Source: Pseudomonadales bacterium (lineage in GTDB: Bacteria; Pseudomonadota; Gammaproteobacteria; Pseudomonadales; Azotimanducaceae). Taken from it: a stretch of DNA of 64,000 nucleotides. The position numbers and the translations under genes were made by a program. Of the stretch, positions 23,778 to 36,906 are shown piece after piece (within the stretch, counting starts at the first letter, position 1; each line of letters begins with the position of its first letter). Below the pieces are notes generated by a model. That model was given only the letters and a program-made list of their open reading frames with translations, did no database searches and was not told the origin of the DNA. Where the stretch lies: assembly GCA_041395945.1 (NCBI GenBank), contig JAWKZN010000001.1:3224001-3288000 (forward strand). Direction: 5' to 3'.

Positions 23778-25298
23778 ATGGCGAAATCAACGTCAGCACT
23801 GCTTGAAGAAAACGTCACGCTGCGTTCGCGCGTTGATCAGCAAGCCACGACGATCGATCAGAAAGACCGCCGCATCCAGCATCTTGAAGAACTGATCCGC
23901 GCGCTGCGTCATCGTCAGTTCGGATCCTCAAGTGAACAAACCCCACCGGAGCAGGAGCGCCTGTTCGATCAAGGCGCAGATCTGGAAGAGGTTCCGGCTG
24001 CGGCCGAGCCAATCGCGGTCAAAGGTCATCAACGAGCACGCCGTGGCCGGCCACGTCTGTCAGACGATCTGCCGCGAGTCGACGTGATCCATGATCTGAC
24101 CGAGGCCGAGAAGGTCTGTGCCGAGCACGGCTGTGCGCTCACCCCGATGGGTGAAGAGGCGAGTGAACAACTCGAGTTCAAGCCCGCCGAACTGTACGTG
24201 TTGCGTCACATCCAGAAGAAATACACGTGCCCGTGCTGCGAAGGCCATGTGGTGACGGCGGCGAAGCCGCCGCAACCGATCCCCAAGAGCATGGCGACCC
24301 CCAGCCTGCTGGCGTGGATCACCGTCTCCAAATACCAGGATGCGCTACCCCTGTATCGCCAGAGTGCGATCTTCGAACGCCTCGGCGTGCACCTGGACCG
24401 CACCACCCTGGCGAACTGGATGATTGCCTGCGGGCAGCTGGTACAGCCGCTGATCAATCTGCTGTGGGATCAGATCCGGCAGATGCCGGTCGTGCATATG
24501 GACGAGACCCCGGTGCAGGTGCTCGCTGAGCCAGGCCGCAAACCACAATCGAAGAGTTACATGTGGGTCACGGCGGCGGGACCACCGAACGCTGGGACCG
24601 TGTTGTTCCACTATGCGCCGACCCGCAGCGGGCAGGTACCGAAGGATCTGCTCGGCGACTATGCCGGCGCTCTGATGGTCGATGGCTATGAGGGCTACGA
24701 TGGGCTGTGCACGACAACGCAGATCGAGCGACTCGGTTGCTGGGCGCATGCACGGCGTAAGTTCGTTGAGGCACAGCGGCTGCAGCCGAAAGGAAAAACC
24801 GGCACACCGGACCAGGCGTTGGCGCTGATCAACAAACTCTATGGGGTGGAACGCTCGCTCAAAGGAGCAACGACAGACGAAGTGCATGATGCTCGCCAGG
24901 CGCAGGCTATCCTGCTGCTTGACCGACTTCACGTCTGGCTGGAGAAAGCGTTGCCGAGGACAGCGCCCGGCACGGCGACAGGTAAGGCGATGAGTTATCT
25001 GCACAATCAGTGGCCACGGCTGACGCGCTATACGGAAAACGGTGTTTATCCCATCGACAACAACCGTGCTGAGAATGCGATCCGGCCGTTCGTGATCGGC
25101 AGGAAAAACTGGTTGTTCTCTCAATCACAGCGCGGGGTCACTGCCAGCGCAAATCTCTACAGCTTGATCGAGACGGCCAAAGGGCATGGACTGAATCCAC
25201 ACGACTACTTGCTGCAGTTGTTCGCAGAGCTACCCAAGGCTGTCAACATCAGTGACTTCGAAGCACTACTACCTGCTAACTTCAAGAACGGGGAATAG
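23778..25298 (+). CDS. tnpC: IS66-family transposase TnpC (element 2)
   Basis: A 506-residue DDE transposase with an N-terminal coiled-coil (residues about 1-50), a QFGSSSEQ motif, a zinc-binding CPCCEGHV segment, and the catalytic core: Asp in VHMDETPVQVL, Asp in LMVDGYEGYDGL and Glu in NNRAENAIRPFVIGRKNWLF. The frame is intact and the stop lies 11 bases inside the right end. Together with tnpA and tnpB it makes a complete element. Confidence 0.95.
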   Translation: MAKSTSALLEENVTLRSRVDQQATTIDQKDRRIQHLEELIRALRHRQFGSSSEQTPPEQERLFDQGADLEEVPAAAEPIAVKGHQRARRGRPRLSDDLPRVDVIHDLTEAEKVCAEHGCALTPMGEEASEQLEFKPAELYVLRHIQKKYTCPCCEGHVVTAAKPPQPIPKSMATPSLLAWITVSKYQDALPLYRQSAIFERLGVHLDRTTLANWMIACGQLVQPLINLLWDQIRQMPVVHMDETPVQVLAEPGRKPQSKSYMWVTAAGPPNAGTVLFHYAPTRSGQVPKDLLGDYAGALMVDGYEGYDGLCTTTQIERLGCWAHARRKFVEAQRLQPKGKTGTPDQALALINKLYGVERSLKGATTDEVHDARQAQAILLLDRLHVWLEKALPRTAPGTATGKAMSYLHNQWPRLTRYTENGVYPIDNNRAENAIRPFVIGRKNWLFSQSQRGVTASANLYSLIETAKGHGLNPHDYLLQLFAELPKAVNISDFEALLPANFKNGE

Positions 25299-25393
25299 TC
25301 GGCGCTTACCCAGGTTCGTTACAGGCATCCAGAACTCTGGTCTTCAACTCTGCGCTATGACGGCGACGCGTACCGCGCACTCCTGCCATCTTT

Positions 25394-25420
25394 GTGTCCA
25401 CCTATCGATTAAGTGGACAC
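25394..25420 (-). promoter_or_regulatory. Hairpin in the tnpA leader of IS66 element 1
   Basis: A perfect inverted repeat, GTGTCCAC ... GTGGACAC, with an 11-base loop ends 4 bases upstream of the tnpA start codon of element 1. It would cover the ribosome-binding region in a transcript reading in from outside. Many insertion sequences use such a structure to block translation from impinging transcription; here an rrn operon lies directly upstream in the same direction. The structure is seen; the function is inferred. Confidence 0.6.
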
Positions 25421-25523
25421 TATCCTCGGCACCCGATTCAGATCGCGCTAGATGGGTTTACCGGACGGTTACGGCCAGAGGATCTGTCCGCGCCATTGTC
25501 TGCCAGCAACTGCTGATTGCCCG

Positions 25524-25553
25524 AAAAAAAAGGCCCAACCTGCTGGTTGAGCC
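25524..25553 (-). terminator. Intrinsic terminator of the rrn operon
   Basis: On the minus strand a 9-bp stem (GGCTCAACC / GGTTGGGCC, one G-T pair) with a 4-base loop is followed by eight Ts. It lies 14 bases past the 3' end of 5S rRNA and 51 bases before the end of IS66 element 1. Confidence 0.9.
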
Positions 25554-25567
25554 TTTTTAGGAATAAG

Positions 25568-25686
25568 AGCCTGACGATGACCTACTCTCACATGGGGAAA
25601 CCCCACACTACCATCGGCGCTGAGCCGTTTCACTACTGAGTTCGGTATGGGATCAGGTGGTTCCAACTCGCTATGGTCGTCAGACA
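25568..25686 (-). rRNA. rrf: 5S ribosomal RNA
   Basis: About 119 nt. The terminal helix TGTCTGACGA / TCGTCAGGC, the CCGAACTCAGTAGTGAAACG core and GGTAGTGTGGGG are typical of bacterial 5S rRNA. Ends are placed by the terminal helix and are good to a few bases. Confidence 0.95.
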
Positions 25687-25907
25687 AAGGGTACTCACCT
25701 TCGGTGAGTACCTAAGGAGTTTTCTGCGAAAACTCCGTCGCTACCCACCATCAACGGTGAGAATTCTTTTGCCTGCTCCGTCTGCTTCAGACGAAACAAG
25801 GTCATTCAGAAGATATGTAGCAAGATGCGTTCCTGGTTTCTAATCTGGCTTGTTACCTGCTAACCAGCTCTGCAGGGCCCCGAAGGGACCGACAGACTCG
25901 GTTATAT

Positions 25908-28842
<2,935 letters not shown>

Positions 28843-29329
28843 ATATAACCCAGTCCACCTTGCGCACAGATGTTTATTCAACATCGGTATCGCTTACCAC
28901 GGCAGGCTGGATCGGTAACGTTTGCCAGAATATTCGAGTATCACGCACGGTTTTCACCACACGCCCCTCGAACTTCCAAGACGCATCTTGAATCTGCTAA
29001 CTGCGGGTATGCAGTTAACAGGTTACCCGCGTTGTTATCGACTGAAAGTCACGCTGAAATCAGCATGAAGTTCAGGAATAACAATGCGGCTACATATCTA
29101 ATGAATTTTTAAAGAACGTGGCGACTTCCGAATACCCTCATCCCGAGGAAAAGGGATTCCTGCCAAACCAACATCTAATGATCTTCTCAGACTGTCCCGG
29201 TCTAACCATTCGAGGTTAATCCGAGCAATGACACAGACTGGAACCATTAGATGTTGGCTCAAACGGTGCGCGTTGCGACATAGGCCCAGCCTAAAGCAGG
29301 AACTGGAAGGCGGGCGACCGAACAAGTGT
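28843..29329 (-). other. Spacer between tRNA-Ala and 23S rRNA
   Basis: These 487 bases contain no gene. They hold a perfect 13-bp inverted repeat, CCAACATCTAATG at 29168-29180 and its complement at 29245-29257, 64 bases apart. In the pre-rRNA it would fold back between tRNA-Ala and 23S and could guide processing or carry a boxA-type signal. No open frame in the spacer looks like a real protein. Confidence 0.75.
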
Positions 29330-29405
29330 TGGTGGAGCCGAGGAGGATCGAACTCCTGACCTCCTGCGTGCAAGGCAGGCGCTCTCCCAGCTGAGCTACG
29401 GCCCC
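29330..29405 (-). tRNA. alaT: tRNA-Ala (UGC anticodon)
   Basis: A 76-nt cloverleaf beginning GGGGCCGTAGCTCAG, with TTGCACG in the anticodon loop and an encoded CCA. It is the second tRNA in the 16S-23S spacer. Confidence 0.98.
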
Positions 29406-29532
29406 TCTTCGAAGATGCAGTCGCGATCGCAACCGGCAGTTCCGCCGAGAACCGCGAAATATCCTCCACCGCACAGCAATTCCGCTCGCTATGAGCCGAA
29501 ATCGCCTGGCTTACTTGGCGGGACCGGATATC

Positions 29533-29609
<77 letters not shown>

Positions 29610-29813
29610 TGTTCGGATGTCTGCTCTTAAGAATACTGACAAACCATTCGTGTGGGCGGCCACCGCGTGAGCGATGGCTGGACAGTAAACTGTCCCCTCG
29701 TTTCCATTCATTGTGAGCTGGGCCGATCTTGCATCTGCAGGTGAATCCCGAAACTTGAACACGAATGCTCAGGTTAACGAAATCTACCGAACAGATACTC
29801 AGGCCATAAGGTT

Positions 29814-31361
<1,548 letters not shown>

Positions 31362-31559
31362 TTACTGAAATCGCGCCCTCGGATTACTCCGAGTTCGCTA
31401 AAGATCATAGGTTGCTCAACTAAATGTATTACTTCGCTCACCGAACCGATCGAAACCGGCTGGTGATTGTGCATTGCATTTCGTGGTAATCACGTCTGAT
31501 CAACGTGAAAACACCAATGAATTACAAGCACCCACACGAATGGCTTGTTCAGTATTTCT

Positions 31560-31571
31560 TTGTTAAAGAGC
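31560..31571 (-). promoter_or_regulatory. boxA antitermination element of rrn
   Basis: The minus strand reads GCTCTTTAACAA, very close to the rrn boxA consensus bound by NusB-S10. It lies in the leader about 38 bases downstream of the -10 box. Confidence 0.8.
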
Positions 31572-31608
31572 GGCCCGGGATCTTCTGACCCCGTGGCAAG
31601 GGAGGCGT

Positions 31609-31636
31609 ATTATACGCAGGCGACCTTGACTGGCAA
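31609..31636 (-). promoter_or_regulatory. rrn promoter
   Basis: On the minus strand, -35 TTGCCA (31631-31636) and -10 TATAAT (31609-31614) are separated by 16 bp, followed by a GC-rich discriminator (ACGCCTCCC). A 16-bp spacer and GC-rich discriminator are typical of stringently controlled rRNA promoters, consistent with ppGpp/DksA control; dksA is present at 44.4 kb. It lies just beyond the tyrS stop codon. Confidence 0.88.
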
Positions 31637-31697
31637 GCGCCGTTCGAGAAATAACCGCAAAAAGATTTCCGGCCTGTTTTAGCCCGTTTTTCGGGGC

Positions 31698-32966
31698 TCA
31701 ACCGACCAGCAGGTGCCAGTTCTTCTTTCCCTTCCGCAGCAGATAGTAGCGATTGAACCAGGCATCTGTGAAGTCGAGACTTCGCTCGGGGTCCCGTTCT
31801 ACCGCTCCGTTTATCCTGACGCCCCCGCCTTCAATCAGCTTACGAGCCTGACCCCGGGACGGTGACAGGCCCGCATCAACCAGCACAGCAAGCAGACCGG
31901 CAGGCCTGTCCGCAACGGCCGTGCAGTCGATACCATCCTGGCGCAGCTGGGCGAAGTCCTCCTCGGTCAGCTTGGCGGTCTCGCCGGAAAAAAGTGCCTC
32001 TGTGATCCGCTGAGCGGAATTCAGGGCCTCTTCCCCGTGTACCAGCAGGGTGACTGCGTCCGCCAGGGCTTTCTGCGCCACCCTCTGCTGGGGTGCAGAC
32101 TCGAAGCTGGCGAGGAGTGTGGCGATGTCCTTTAGACTGATAAAGGTGAACACTTTGAGGAAATGTTCGACATCCGCATCTGCTGTGTTGAGCCAGAACT
32201 GATAGAACCGGTAGGGCGACGTTTTCCGGGAATCCAGCCAGACAGCCCCGGCTGCGGTTTTTCCGAATTTCGTGCCGTCTGCCTTGGCGATCAGCGGCAG
32301 GGTAAGCGCAAATGCCGGCGCAGCCAGCTTCCGCCGCACCAGATCCATACCGGAGACGATATTGCCCCATTGATCGCTGCCACCGATCTGCAGGGTGCAC
32401 GCTTCCTGTTCTGCCAGACGAAGAAAATCCATCGCCTGGAGCAGCATGTAGCTGAACTCGGTAAAGGACAGGCCCTCACCTTCCCGATCCAGCCGGCTGC
32501 GAACCGACTCCCGCTGAATCATCGCATTAACGGAAAAGTGTTTTCCTATGTCTCGCAGAAAGGAAATCACGTCAAGATCGCGGGTCCAGTCAAGATTATT
32601 TACAATTTTTGCCGCATTTGAACCGGAGAAACTCACCATCCGCTCGACCTGGCGGCGGATGTTTTCAACCCATTCAGCGACGATTTCAGCCTGATTCAGC
32701 GACCTTTCGTCGGTCCTTCCAGAGGGGTCTCCAATAAGTCCGGTGGCGCCTCCAAGCAGCAGGATCGGACGGTGGCCCGCCTGCTGAAACCGCCTTAATG
32801 TCAGCAGCGGCACCAGATTACCGATGTGCAGGCTGTCCGCCGTGGGATCAAATCCGCAGTAGAGTGTCCGTACACCCCCGTGCAGATGCTCAGCAAGCCC
32901 GGCCTCATCGGATACCTGTGCGATGAGACCCCGCTCCCTCAAATCTTCCAGCAATCCGCTCTGCAT
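31698..32966 (-). CDS. tyrS: Tyrosyl-tRNA synthetase
   Basis: TyrRS (422 residues) charges tRNA-Tyr. The start at 32966 gives MQSGLLEDLRERGLIAQV, matching the family; the longer frame to 33131 reads through the promoter region. The class I signatures are HIGN at residues 47-50 and KFGKT near residue 235. The C-terminal S4-like RNA-binding domain (SPSRGQARKLIEGGGVRING) is present. It runs toward the rrn operon in the same direction and is divergent from the M23 peptidase gene. Confidence 0.98.
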   Translation of the reverse strand: MQSGLLEDLRERGLIAQVSDEAGLAEHLHGGVRTLYCGFDPTADSLHIGNLVPLLTLRRFQQAGHRPILLLGGATGLIGDPSGRTDERSLNQAEIVAEWVENIRRQVERMVSFSGSNAAKIVNNLDWTRDLDVISFLRDIGKHFSVNAMIQRESVRSRLDREGEGLSFTEFSYMLLQAMDFLRLAEQEACTLQIGGSDQWGNIVSGMDLVRRKLAAPAFALTLPLIAKADGTKFGKTAAGAVWLDSRKTSPYRFYQFWLNTADADVEHFLKVFTFISLKDIATLLASFESAPQQRVAQKALADAVTLLVHGEEALNSAQRITEALFSGETAKLTEEDFAQLRQDGIDCTAVADRPAGLLAVLVDAGLSPSRGQARKLIEGGGVRINGAVERDPERSLDFTDAWFNRYYLLRKGKKNWHLLVG

Positions 32967-33124
32967 GGGTTTCGCCCGACTCTCGATTGTTGATTTTTCA
33001 GCGGCTGCCGGGCCATTCTCTCGCCAGACAGAACAAGCGCGCCACCATACCAAAACGGGATTCCCGCACAAGCAGGAGGGCCCCGGGCAGCTGGACCTTT
33101 TAAAAGCTATCACCCATTCCGGGC

Positions 33125-33152
33125 TTCTCAACGGGAAACAATCGCCTATACT
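33125..33152 (+). promoter_or_regulatory. Possible promoter of the M23 peptidase gene
   Basis: TTCTCA (33125-33130) and TATACT (33147-33152) are spaced by 16 bp on the plus strand, in the gap between the divergent tyrS and peptidase genes. The -10 is good and the -35 only partial. Confidence 0.4.
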
Positions 33153-33217
33153 AGCCCGGCCAAGCCAGCCTCAGTTCGAAAAACACGGTGTAACCGCCCG
33201 TTTTTGAAGCGTTTTTG

Positions 33218-34669
33218 GTGAAGTTGAGAAGGACAGCGACCCGCGTGATCATCCCGTATCGTCATCTCATTATCTGCGGCGTGTTAGCGCTTGGTTTGGC
33301 CATCATGGTGTTTTTCACCATGGAGGATCAGGGTGCAGAGAGCCGCCCGGTGACCGTTTCTGAGCAGCTCAGTCTCCCGCCTTTAACCGGGACCTCCTCA
33401 CCGAGCCCCAGAGACACGGCCCTTTCAACCGAATCAGCCGGCGTGACACCCGCAATCGATGGATCTGCGGAACCTGCTCAAGCGGCCACACTCCTTCCTG
33501 CACCAGCCGGCCCGGATACCGGCACCCTGCCGGAAGCTGCGACGAAAGTTGCAGCTCAGCCGGATTCCATTTTCCGGGAAACCGCGGTGCGACCCGGTGA
33601 AAGCCTGGCGCTGATTTTCAAGCGTGAGGGAATCCCCCAGCGTGAACTGGCCAACCTGCTCGCGAGCAAACCGCTGGGTGCACGGCTGAAAAGAATCTAC
33701 CCCGGCCACAAGTTGACGTTCAGCCTCACCGCCGACGATCGACTTCTGGGGATGACCTACTCACCAGGGCCGCTGGAAACACTGGTGTTCAATCGGGAAG
33801 ACGGCGGTTTCATTGGTGAGGAGATCTTCCGTGAGCCTGAGCGGCTGACCGCACATCGCCATGCGGTGATCGACCAGAGTCTTTTCCTGGCGAGCCAGAA
33901 GGCAGGCCTGGACGACGCCCTCACCATGAGACTGGCTCAGATGTTCCAGTGGGATATCGATTTCGTCCTGGATATCAGAAAAGGTGATGAGTTCTATGTG
34001 CTCTTCGAAGAGCTTTATCTGGGTGACGAGTTTGTCGGCTACGGCGATATCCTGGCCGCAGAGTTCATCAACCAGAAACAGAGCTATCAGGCAGTGCTTT
34101 ACCGGGATGCCAACGGCCAGCCCGGCTACTTCGGCCCCGACGGCCGGAATATGCGCAAGGCCTTTCTCCGCGCACCGGTCGAATTCTCGAGGATCAGCTC
34201 GAACTTCAACCTGCGTCGGAAGCACCCATTACATAATCGCACCATGCCGCACCGGGGCATTGACTACGCCGCACCAACCGGCACACCCATCCTCGCTTCG
34301 GGTGACGGCCGGGTCACAGCTGCTACCCGCTCAAGTTCAAACGGCAACTATGTCGTGCTCCAGCACGGCGAGCAGTTCATGACCAAGTACCTTCACATGT
34401 CCAAGTTCGGCCGAGGCATCCGAGCCGGCAGCAAGGTGCGACAAGGCCAGATCATCGGCTATGTCGGAGCCACCGGATGGGCCACCGGCCCTCATCTCCA
34501 CTACGAGTTTCTGGTCAATGGTGTGCATCAGAATCCACGTACCGTGAAACTGCCCGATGCCACGCCAGTTCCCGGCAACGAAAAAGACCGATTCGCTACC
34601 CAGGTGTCACCCTTATTGGCATTGCTCGGCAACTACAAGCAGCAGATCCAGCTCGCCCTCGCACGATGA
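33218..34669 (+). CDS. M23-family murein endopeptidase (MepM/OapA-like)
   Basis: A membrane-anchored zinc peptidase that cuts peptidoglycan cross-links; 483 residues from the GTG at 33218 (a TTG one codon earlier is also possible). One membrane segment lies at about residues 17-33, then a proline/alanine-rich linker, an OapA/LysM-like domain (residues about 125-175, GESLALIFKREGIPQRELANLL), and the M23 domain: zinc-binding His and Asp in MPHRGIDYAAP near residue 345 and HLH in GPHLHYEF near 427. The tyrS-M23-anmK group joins wall cleavage to wall recycling. Confidence 0.92.
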   Translation: MKLRRTATRVIIPYRHLIICGVLALGLAIMVFFTMEDQGAESRPVTVSEQLSLPPLTGTSSPSPRDTALSTESAGVTPAIDGSAEPAQAATLLPAPAGPDTGTLPEAATKVAAQPDSIFRETAVRPGESLALIFKREGIPQRELANLLASKPLGARLKRIYPGHKLTFSLTADDRLLGMTYSPGPLETLVFNREDGGFIGEEIFREPERLTAHRHAVIDQSLFLASQKAGLDDALTMRLAQMFQWDIDFVLDIRKGDEFYVLFEELYLGDEFVGYGDILAAEFINQKQSYQAVLYRDANGQPGYFGPDGRNMRKAFLRAPVEFSRISSNFNLRRKHPLHNRTMPHRGIDYAAPTGTPILASGDGRVTAATRSSSNGNYVVLQHGEQFMTKYLHMSKFGRGIRAGSKVRQGQIIGYVGATGWATGPHLHYEFLVNGVHQNPRTVKLPDATPVPGNEKDRFATQVSPLLALLGNYKQQIQLALAR

Positions 34670-34691
34670 GGACGTCAGGCGTGCATTCCCA

Positions 34692-35810
34692 TTGAGTGCA
34701 CAACCCATATCGGGGCAGCTCTTTGTCGGCGCGATCAGTGGCACCAGTGTCGATGGCCTGGATCTCGCCCTTCTCAAATCCGGTGCACGCCCCGAGGTTG
34801 TCCGCGCAACCACGAAACCACTACCCGACCGGCTCAGGCTCGATCTGCTCGCTGCCGGACAACCCGGCAACGACGATCTGGATCTGATCGGCAGTCTCGA
34901 CAGGGATCTGGGTCTTTTTATCGGCGAGGCGGTGCTCGAATTTCTCAACGAAGCAGGTTGCGCGGCAAGGGACATTCAGGCAATCGGCAGTCACGGTCAG
35001 ACGGTTCGACACCGACCATTCCATGAATCCCCATTCACCTGGCAGATTGGCGATCCCAATCTCGTTGCTGAGACGACCGGCATCACCACGATCGCCGATT
35101 TCCGACGACGCGACATGGCGGCGGGAGGCCAGGGCGCTCCACTGGTACCCCTCTTCCATGAGGCGCTGTTCCGCACCCCGGAAGAAACCCGGGTGGTGGT
35201 CAATATCGGTGGAATCGGCAACATCAGTGTTCTGCCGAAAGCATCTGGTCAGCAGATTCGGGGATTCGACACCGGACCCGGCAATGGCCTGATGGACAGC
35301 TGGTGTGCCCTGCATGAGGGCACGGCCTTCGATGCCGGGGGGCGCTGGGCGGCCACCGGCAGGGTACTGCCGGACCTGCTCGAAAGATGCCTGGCTGATG
35401 ACTTTTTCAGACGCAGCCCGCCAAAGAGCACCGGCCGGGAACAGTTCAATCTGGCCTGGCTCAACAGGGTAATCGGATCCGGGGATGCGGCGGCGGCGGA
35501 CGTACAGCGCACCCTGCTGGAGCTGACAGCCGTCTCAATCACCGACGCGATCACCGCCTGGTCCGTGGATGCCGGTAGAGTCATCCTCTGCGGCGGTGGC
35601 CGCCACAACGATCTGCTGCGAACACGAATCGCTGACCATGCCCGCGCACCGGTGATTGTCAGCGAAGATCTGGCCGTTGACGGAGACAGCATCGAGGCTG
35701 CCACATTCGCCTGGCTGGCCATGCGCAGACTGGCAGAACTGACGGGCAACGCCCCTTCGGTCACGGGCGCGAGAGGAAGTCGAATTCTCGGGGCCATCTA
35801 CCCGCCGTGA
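34692..35810 (+). CDS. anmK: Anhydro-N-acetylmuramic acid kinase
   Basis: AnmK opens and phosphorylates 1,6-anhydroMurNAc released from peptidoglycan, giving MurNAc-6-phosphate for recycling. The TTG at 34692 gives 372 residues starting MSAQPISGQLFVGAISGTSVDGLD; the longer frame overlaps the peptidase gene. Family motifs are AISGTSVDGLD, GSHGQTVRHRP, NIGGIGNISVL, DTGPGNGLMD and CGGGRHNDLL. It follows the M23 peptidase by 22 bp, so the two are probably co-transcribed. Confidence 0.95.
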   Translation: MSAQPISGQLFVGAISGTSVDGLDLALLKSGARPEVVRATTKPLPDRLRLDLLAAGQPGNDDLDLIGSLDRDLGLFIGEAVLEFLNEAGCAARDIQAIGSHGQTVRHRPFHESPFTWQIGDPNLVAETTGITTIADFRRRDMAAGGQGAPLVPLFHEALFRTPEETRVVVNIGGIGNISVLPKASGQQIRGFDTGPGNGLMDSWCALHEGTAFDAGGRWAATGRVLPDLLERCLADDFFRRSPPKSTGREQFNLAWLNRVIGSGDAAAADVQRTLLELTAVSITDAITAWSVDAGRVILCGGGRHNDLLRTRIADHARAPVIVSEDLAVDGDSIEAATFAWLAMRRLAELTGNAPSVTGARGSRILGAIYPP

Positions 35811-35896
35811 GCGGCTGGCCCCTTACCGGTCCTCAAGCCGTCGCAGCCGCGCCCTTGGAGGGTCCGTACCGAGGCGCGCCAGCCAGGGAGCTCAGT

Positions 35897-36223
35897 CTAG
35901 ACGGCGAAGGAGTTTCCGCAGCCGCAGGTCGACGATGCATTGGGATTGCTGACGATGAACTGGGCACCCTGCAGGTTTTCCACATAGTCGACCTGTGACC
36001 CCAGCAGATACTGATAACTGAGTGCATCCACCAGCAGCGTCACCCCGTCCTGCACAATCACGGAATCGTCTTCAGCGACTTCTTCATCGAAGGTGAACCC
36101 GTAGGAAAACCCGCTGCATCCCCCACCCGAAACGAACACGCGCAGTTTCAGCTCATCATTGCCGTCGGCTTCGATGAGCTTCCTGACCTTTGCGGCCGCC
36201 TGGCTGGAAAACTGGATGTCCAT
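35897..36223 (-). CDS. erpA: Iron-sulfur cluster insertion protein ErpA
   Basis: A 108-residue A-type Fe-S carrier that delivers clusters to apoproteins such as those of isoprenoid synthesis. The three ligand cysteines are in GGGCSGFSY and the C-terminal CGCGNSF. Length is typical. It converges with anmK and lies downstream of the bactofilin gene after 196 bp. Confidence 0.95.
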   Translation of the reverse strand: MDIQFSSQAAAKVRKLIEADGNDELKLRVFVSGGGCSGFSYGFTFDEEVAEDDSVIVQDGVTLLVDALSYQYLLGSQVDYVENLQGAQFIVSNPNASSTCGCGNSFAV

Positions 36224-36419
36224 GTTGATCTATGTATCTGTACTGGCTATGCGTTTCTGCGAGCCGGGCGGTTGCCCGGGAGGCCAACACAATATGCAAT
36301 CTGATCGGGGAGGGTCAACCGGAAGCTGCGGTACTGACTGTCCGACACTGCCAGTTCGAATGTTTCATGCCGACGCCTGTAAGGCGGGCCGCCACCTTGA
36401 ACGCGATGCGAGCCCCGAG

Positions 36420-36872
36420 TCAGTGCCCTCTGGCCGCGGTCGCCTCGTTGTTTTCGGCAGGAAACTTGTGGACGTTGGGTTTGCTGGCGCTACCCAGGGC
36501 ATCATCGTGTACCAGCTGGCCCGCAACCATGGCGCCAAGCTGCATTTCAATCAGCTTGTAGTAAACATTGCCTTTTACTTCGGCCTTGGCCGCCAACTCC
36601 AGTCGGGTGCTTGCGTAGACATCACCCTCGACCTTGCCATTGACGACCACATTGGGCACACGGATCTCGCCAATCACCGATCCCTCTTCACTGATGATGA
36701 CCGTAGCGTCGGAATCCGCATTGGCCAGGATGTTGCCTCGCACTATACCATTTATGTATAGTTGGTTGACAAATTCCACATTTCCGGTAATTTCAGTGTT
36801 GGCCGCAATCAGGGTCACACCCTTTTCGCCACTCCGGGTCTTCCTGGGTCCTGCCATTGTGAATCCTGCCAT
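36420..36872 (-). CDS. Bactofilin
   Basis: A 150-residue bactofilin (polymer-forming cytoskeletal protein). The central beta-helical repeats run from about residue 18 to 112 (VTLIAANTEITGNVEFVNQLYINGIVRGNI and onwards), each repeat with a G-x-[IV] pattern; the ends are short, polar and disordered. Bactofilins polymerise without nucleotide and scaffold cell-shape or wall enzymes. The neighbouring M23 peptidase fits this, since bactofilin-M23 partnerships are known in other bacteria. It lies 34 bp downstream of the coiled-coil membrane protein gene. Confidence 0.93.
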   Translation of the reverse strand: MAGFTMAGPRKTRSGEKGVTLIAANTEITGNVEFVNQLYINGIVRGNILANADSDATVIISEEGSVIGEIRVPNVVVNGKVEGDVYASTRLELAAKAEVKGNVYYKLIEMQLGAMVAGQLVHDDALGSASKPNVHKFPAENNEATAARGH

Positions 36873-36906
36873 GCTGTTCCTGCCTTTCCTTACGGATTAA
36901 AGACGC

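Larger units (their letters stand above)
23042..25309 (+). mobile_element. IS66-family element 2, inserted in tnpA of element 1
   Basis: A 2,268-bp element with ends GTAAGCGCCGAGTAATCCCC (23042-23061) and the complement of 25290-25309, matching at 18 of 20 bases. It is flanked by a perfect 8-bp target duplication, CCAGGTTC, at 23034-23041 and 25310-25317. It carries intact tnpA, tnpB and tnpC on the plus strand, opposite to the host element. All three frames and both ends are whole, so it looks recently active. Confidence 0.96.
20792..25472 (-). mobile_element. IS66-family element 1, interrupted by IS66-family element 2
   Basis: The ends are read directly. The left inverted repeat is 20792-20814 and the right one 25450-25472; their first 23 bases match at 22 positions (start GTAACCGTCCGGT). 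They are flanked by a perfect 8-bp target duplication, GGCCAGAG, at 20784-20791 and 25473-25480. Genes run tnpA-tnpB-tnpC on the minus strand. Removing the inner element and one copy of its target duplication leaves 2,405 bp, a normal IS66 length. It lies between birA and the rrn terminator, 51 bp beyond that terminator. Confidence 0.95.
31362..31697 (-). other. rrn leader and promoter region
   Basis: These 336 bases between tyrS and 16S carry no gene. They hold the rrn promoter (31609-31636), a boxA-like element (31560-31571) and the transcribed leader to 16S. An A/T-rich stretch just upstream of the -35 box may act as an UP element. A weak hairpin overlaps the tyrS stop and could reduce read-through into rrn. 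Confidence 0.8.

Noticed and set aside
20835..25298. Composite transposon carrying cargo
   Set aside because: The two IS66 elements are nested, not flanking cargo; no passenger gene is present.
32967..33131. 55-residue N-terminal extension of TyrRS
   Set aside because: It has no similarity to TyrRS and covers the divergent promoter region.
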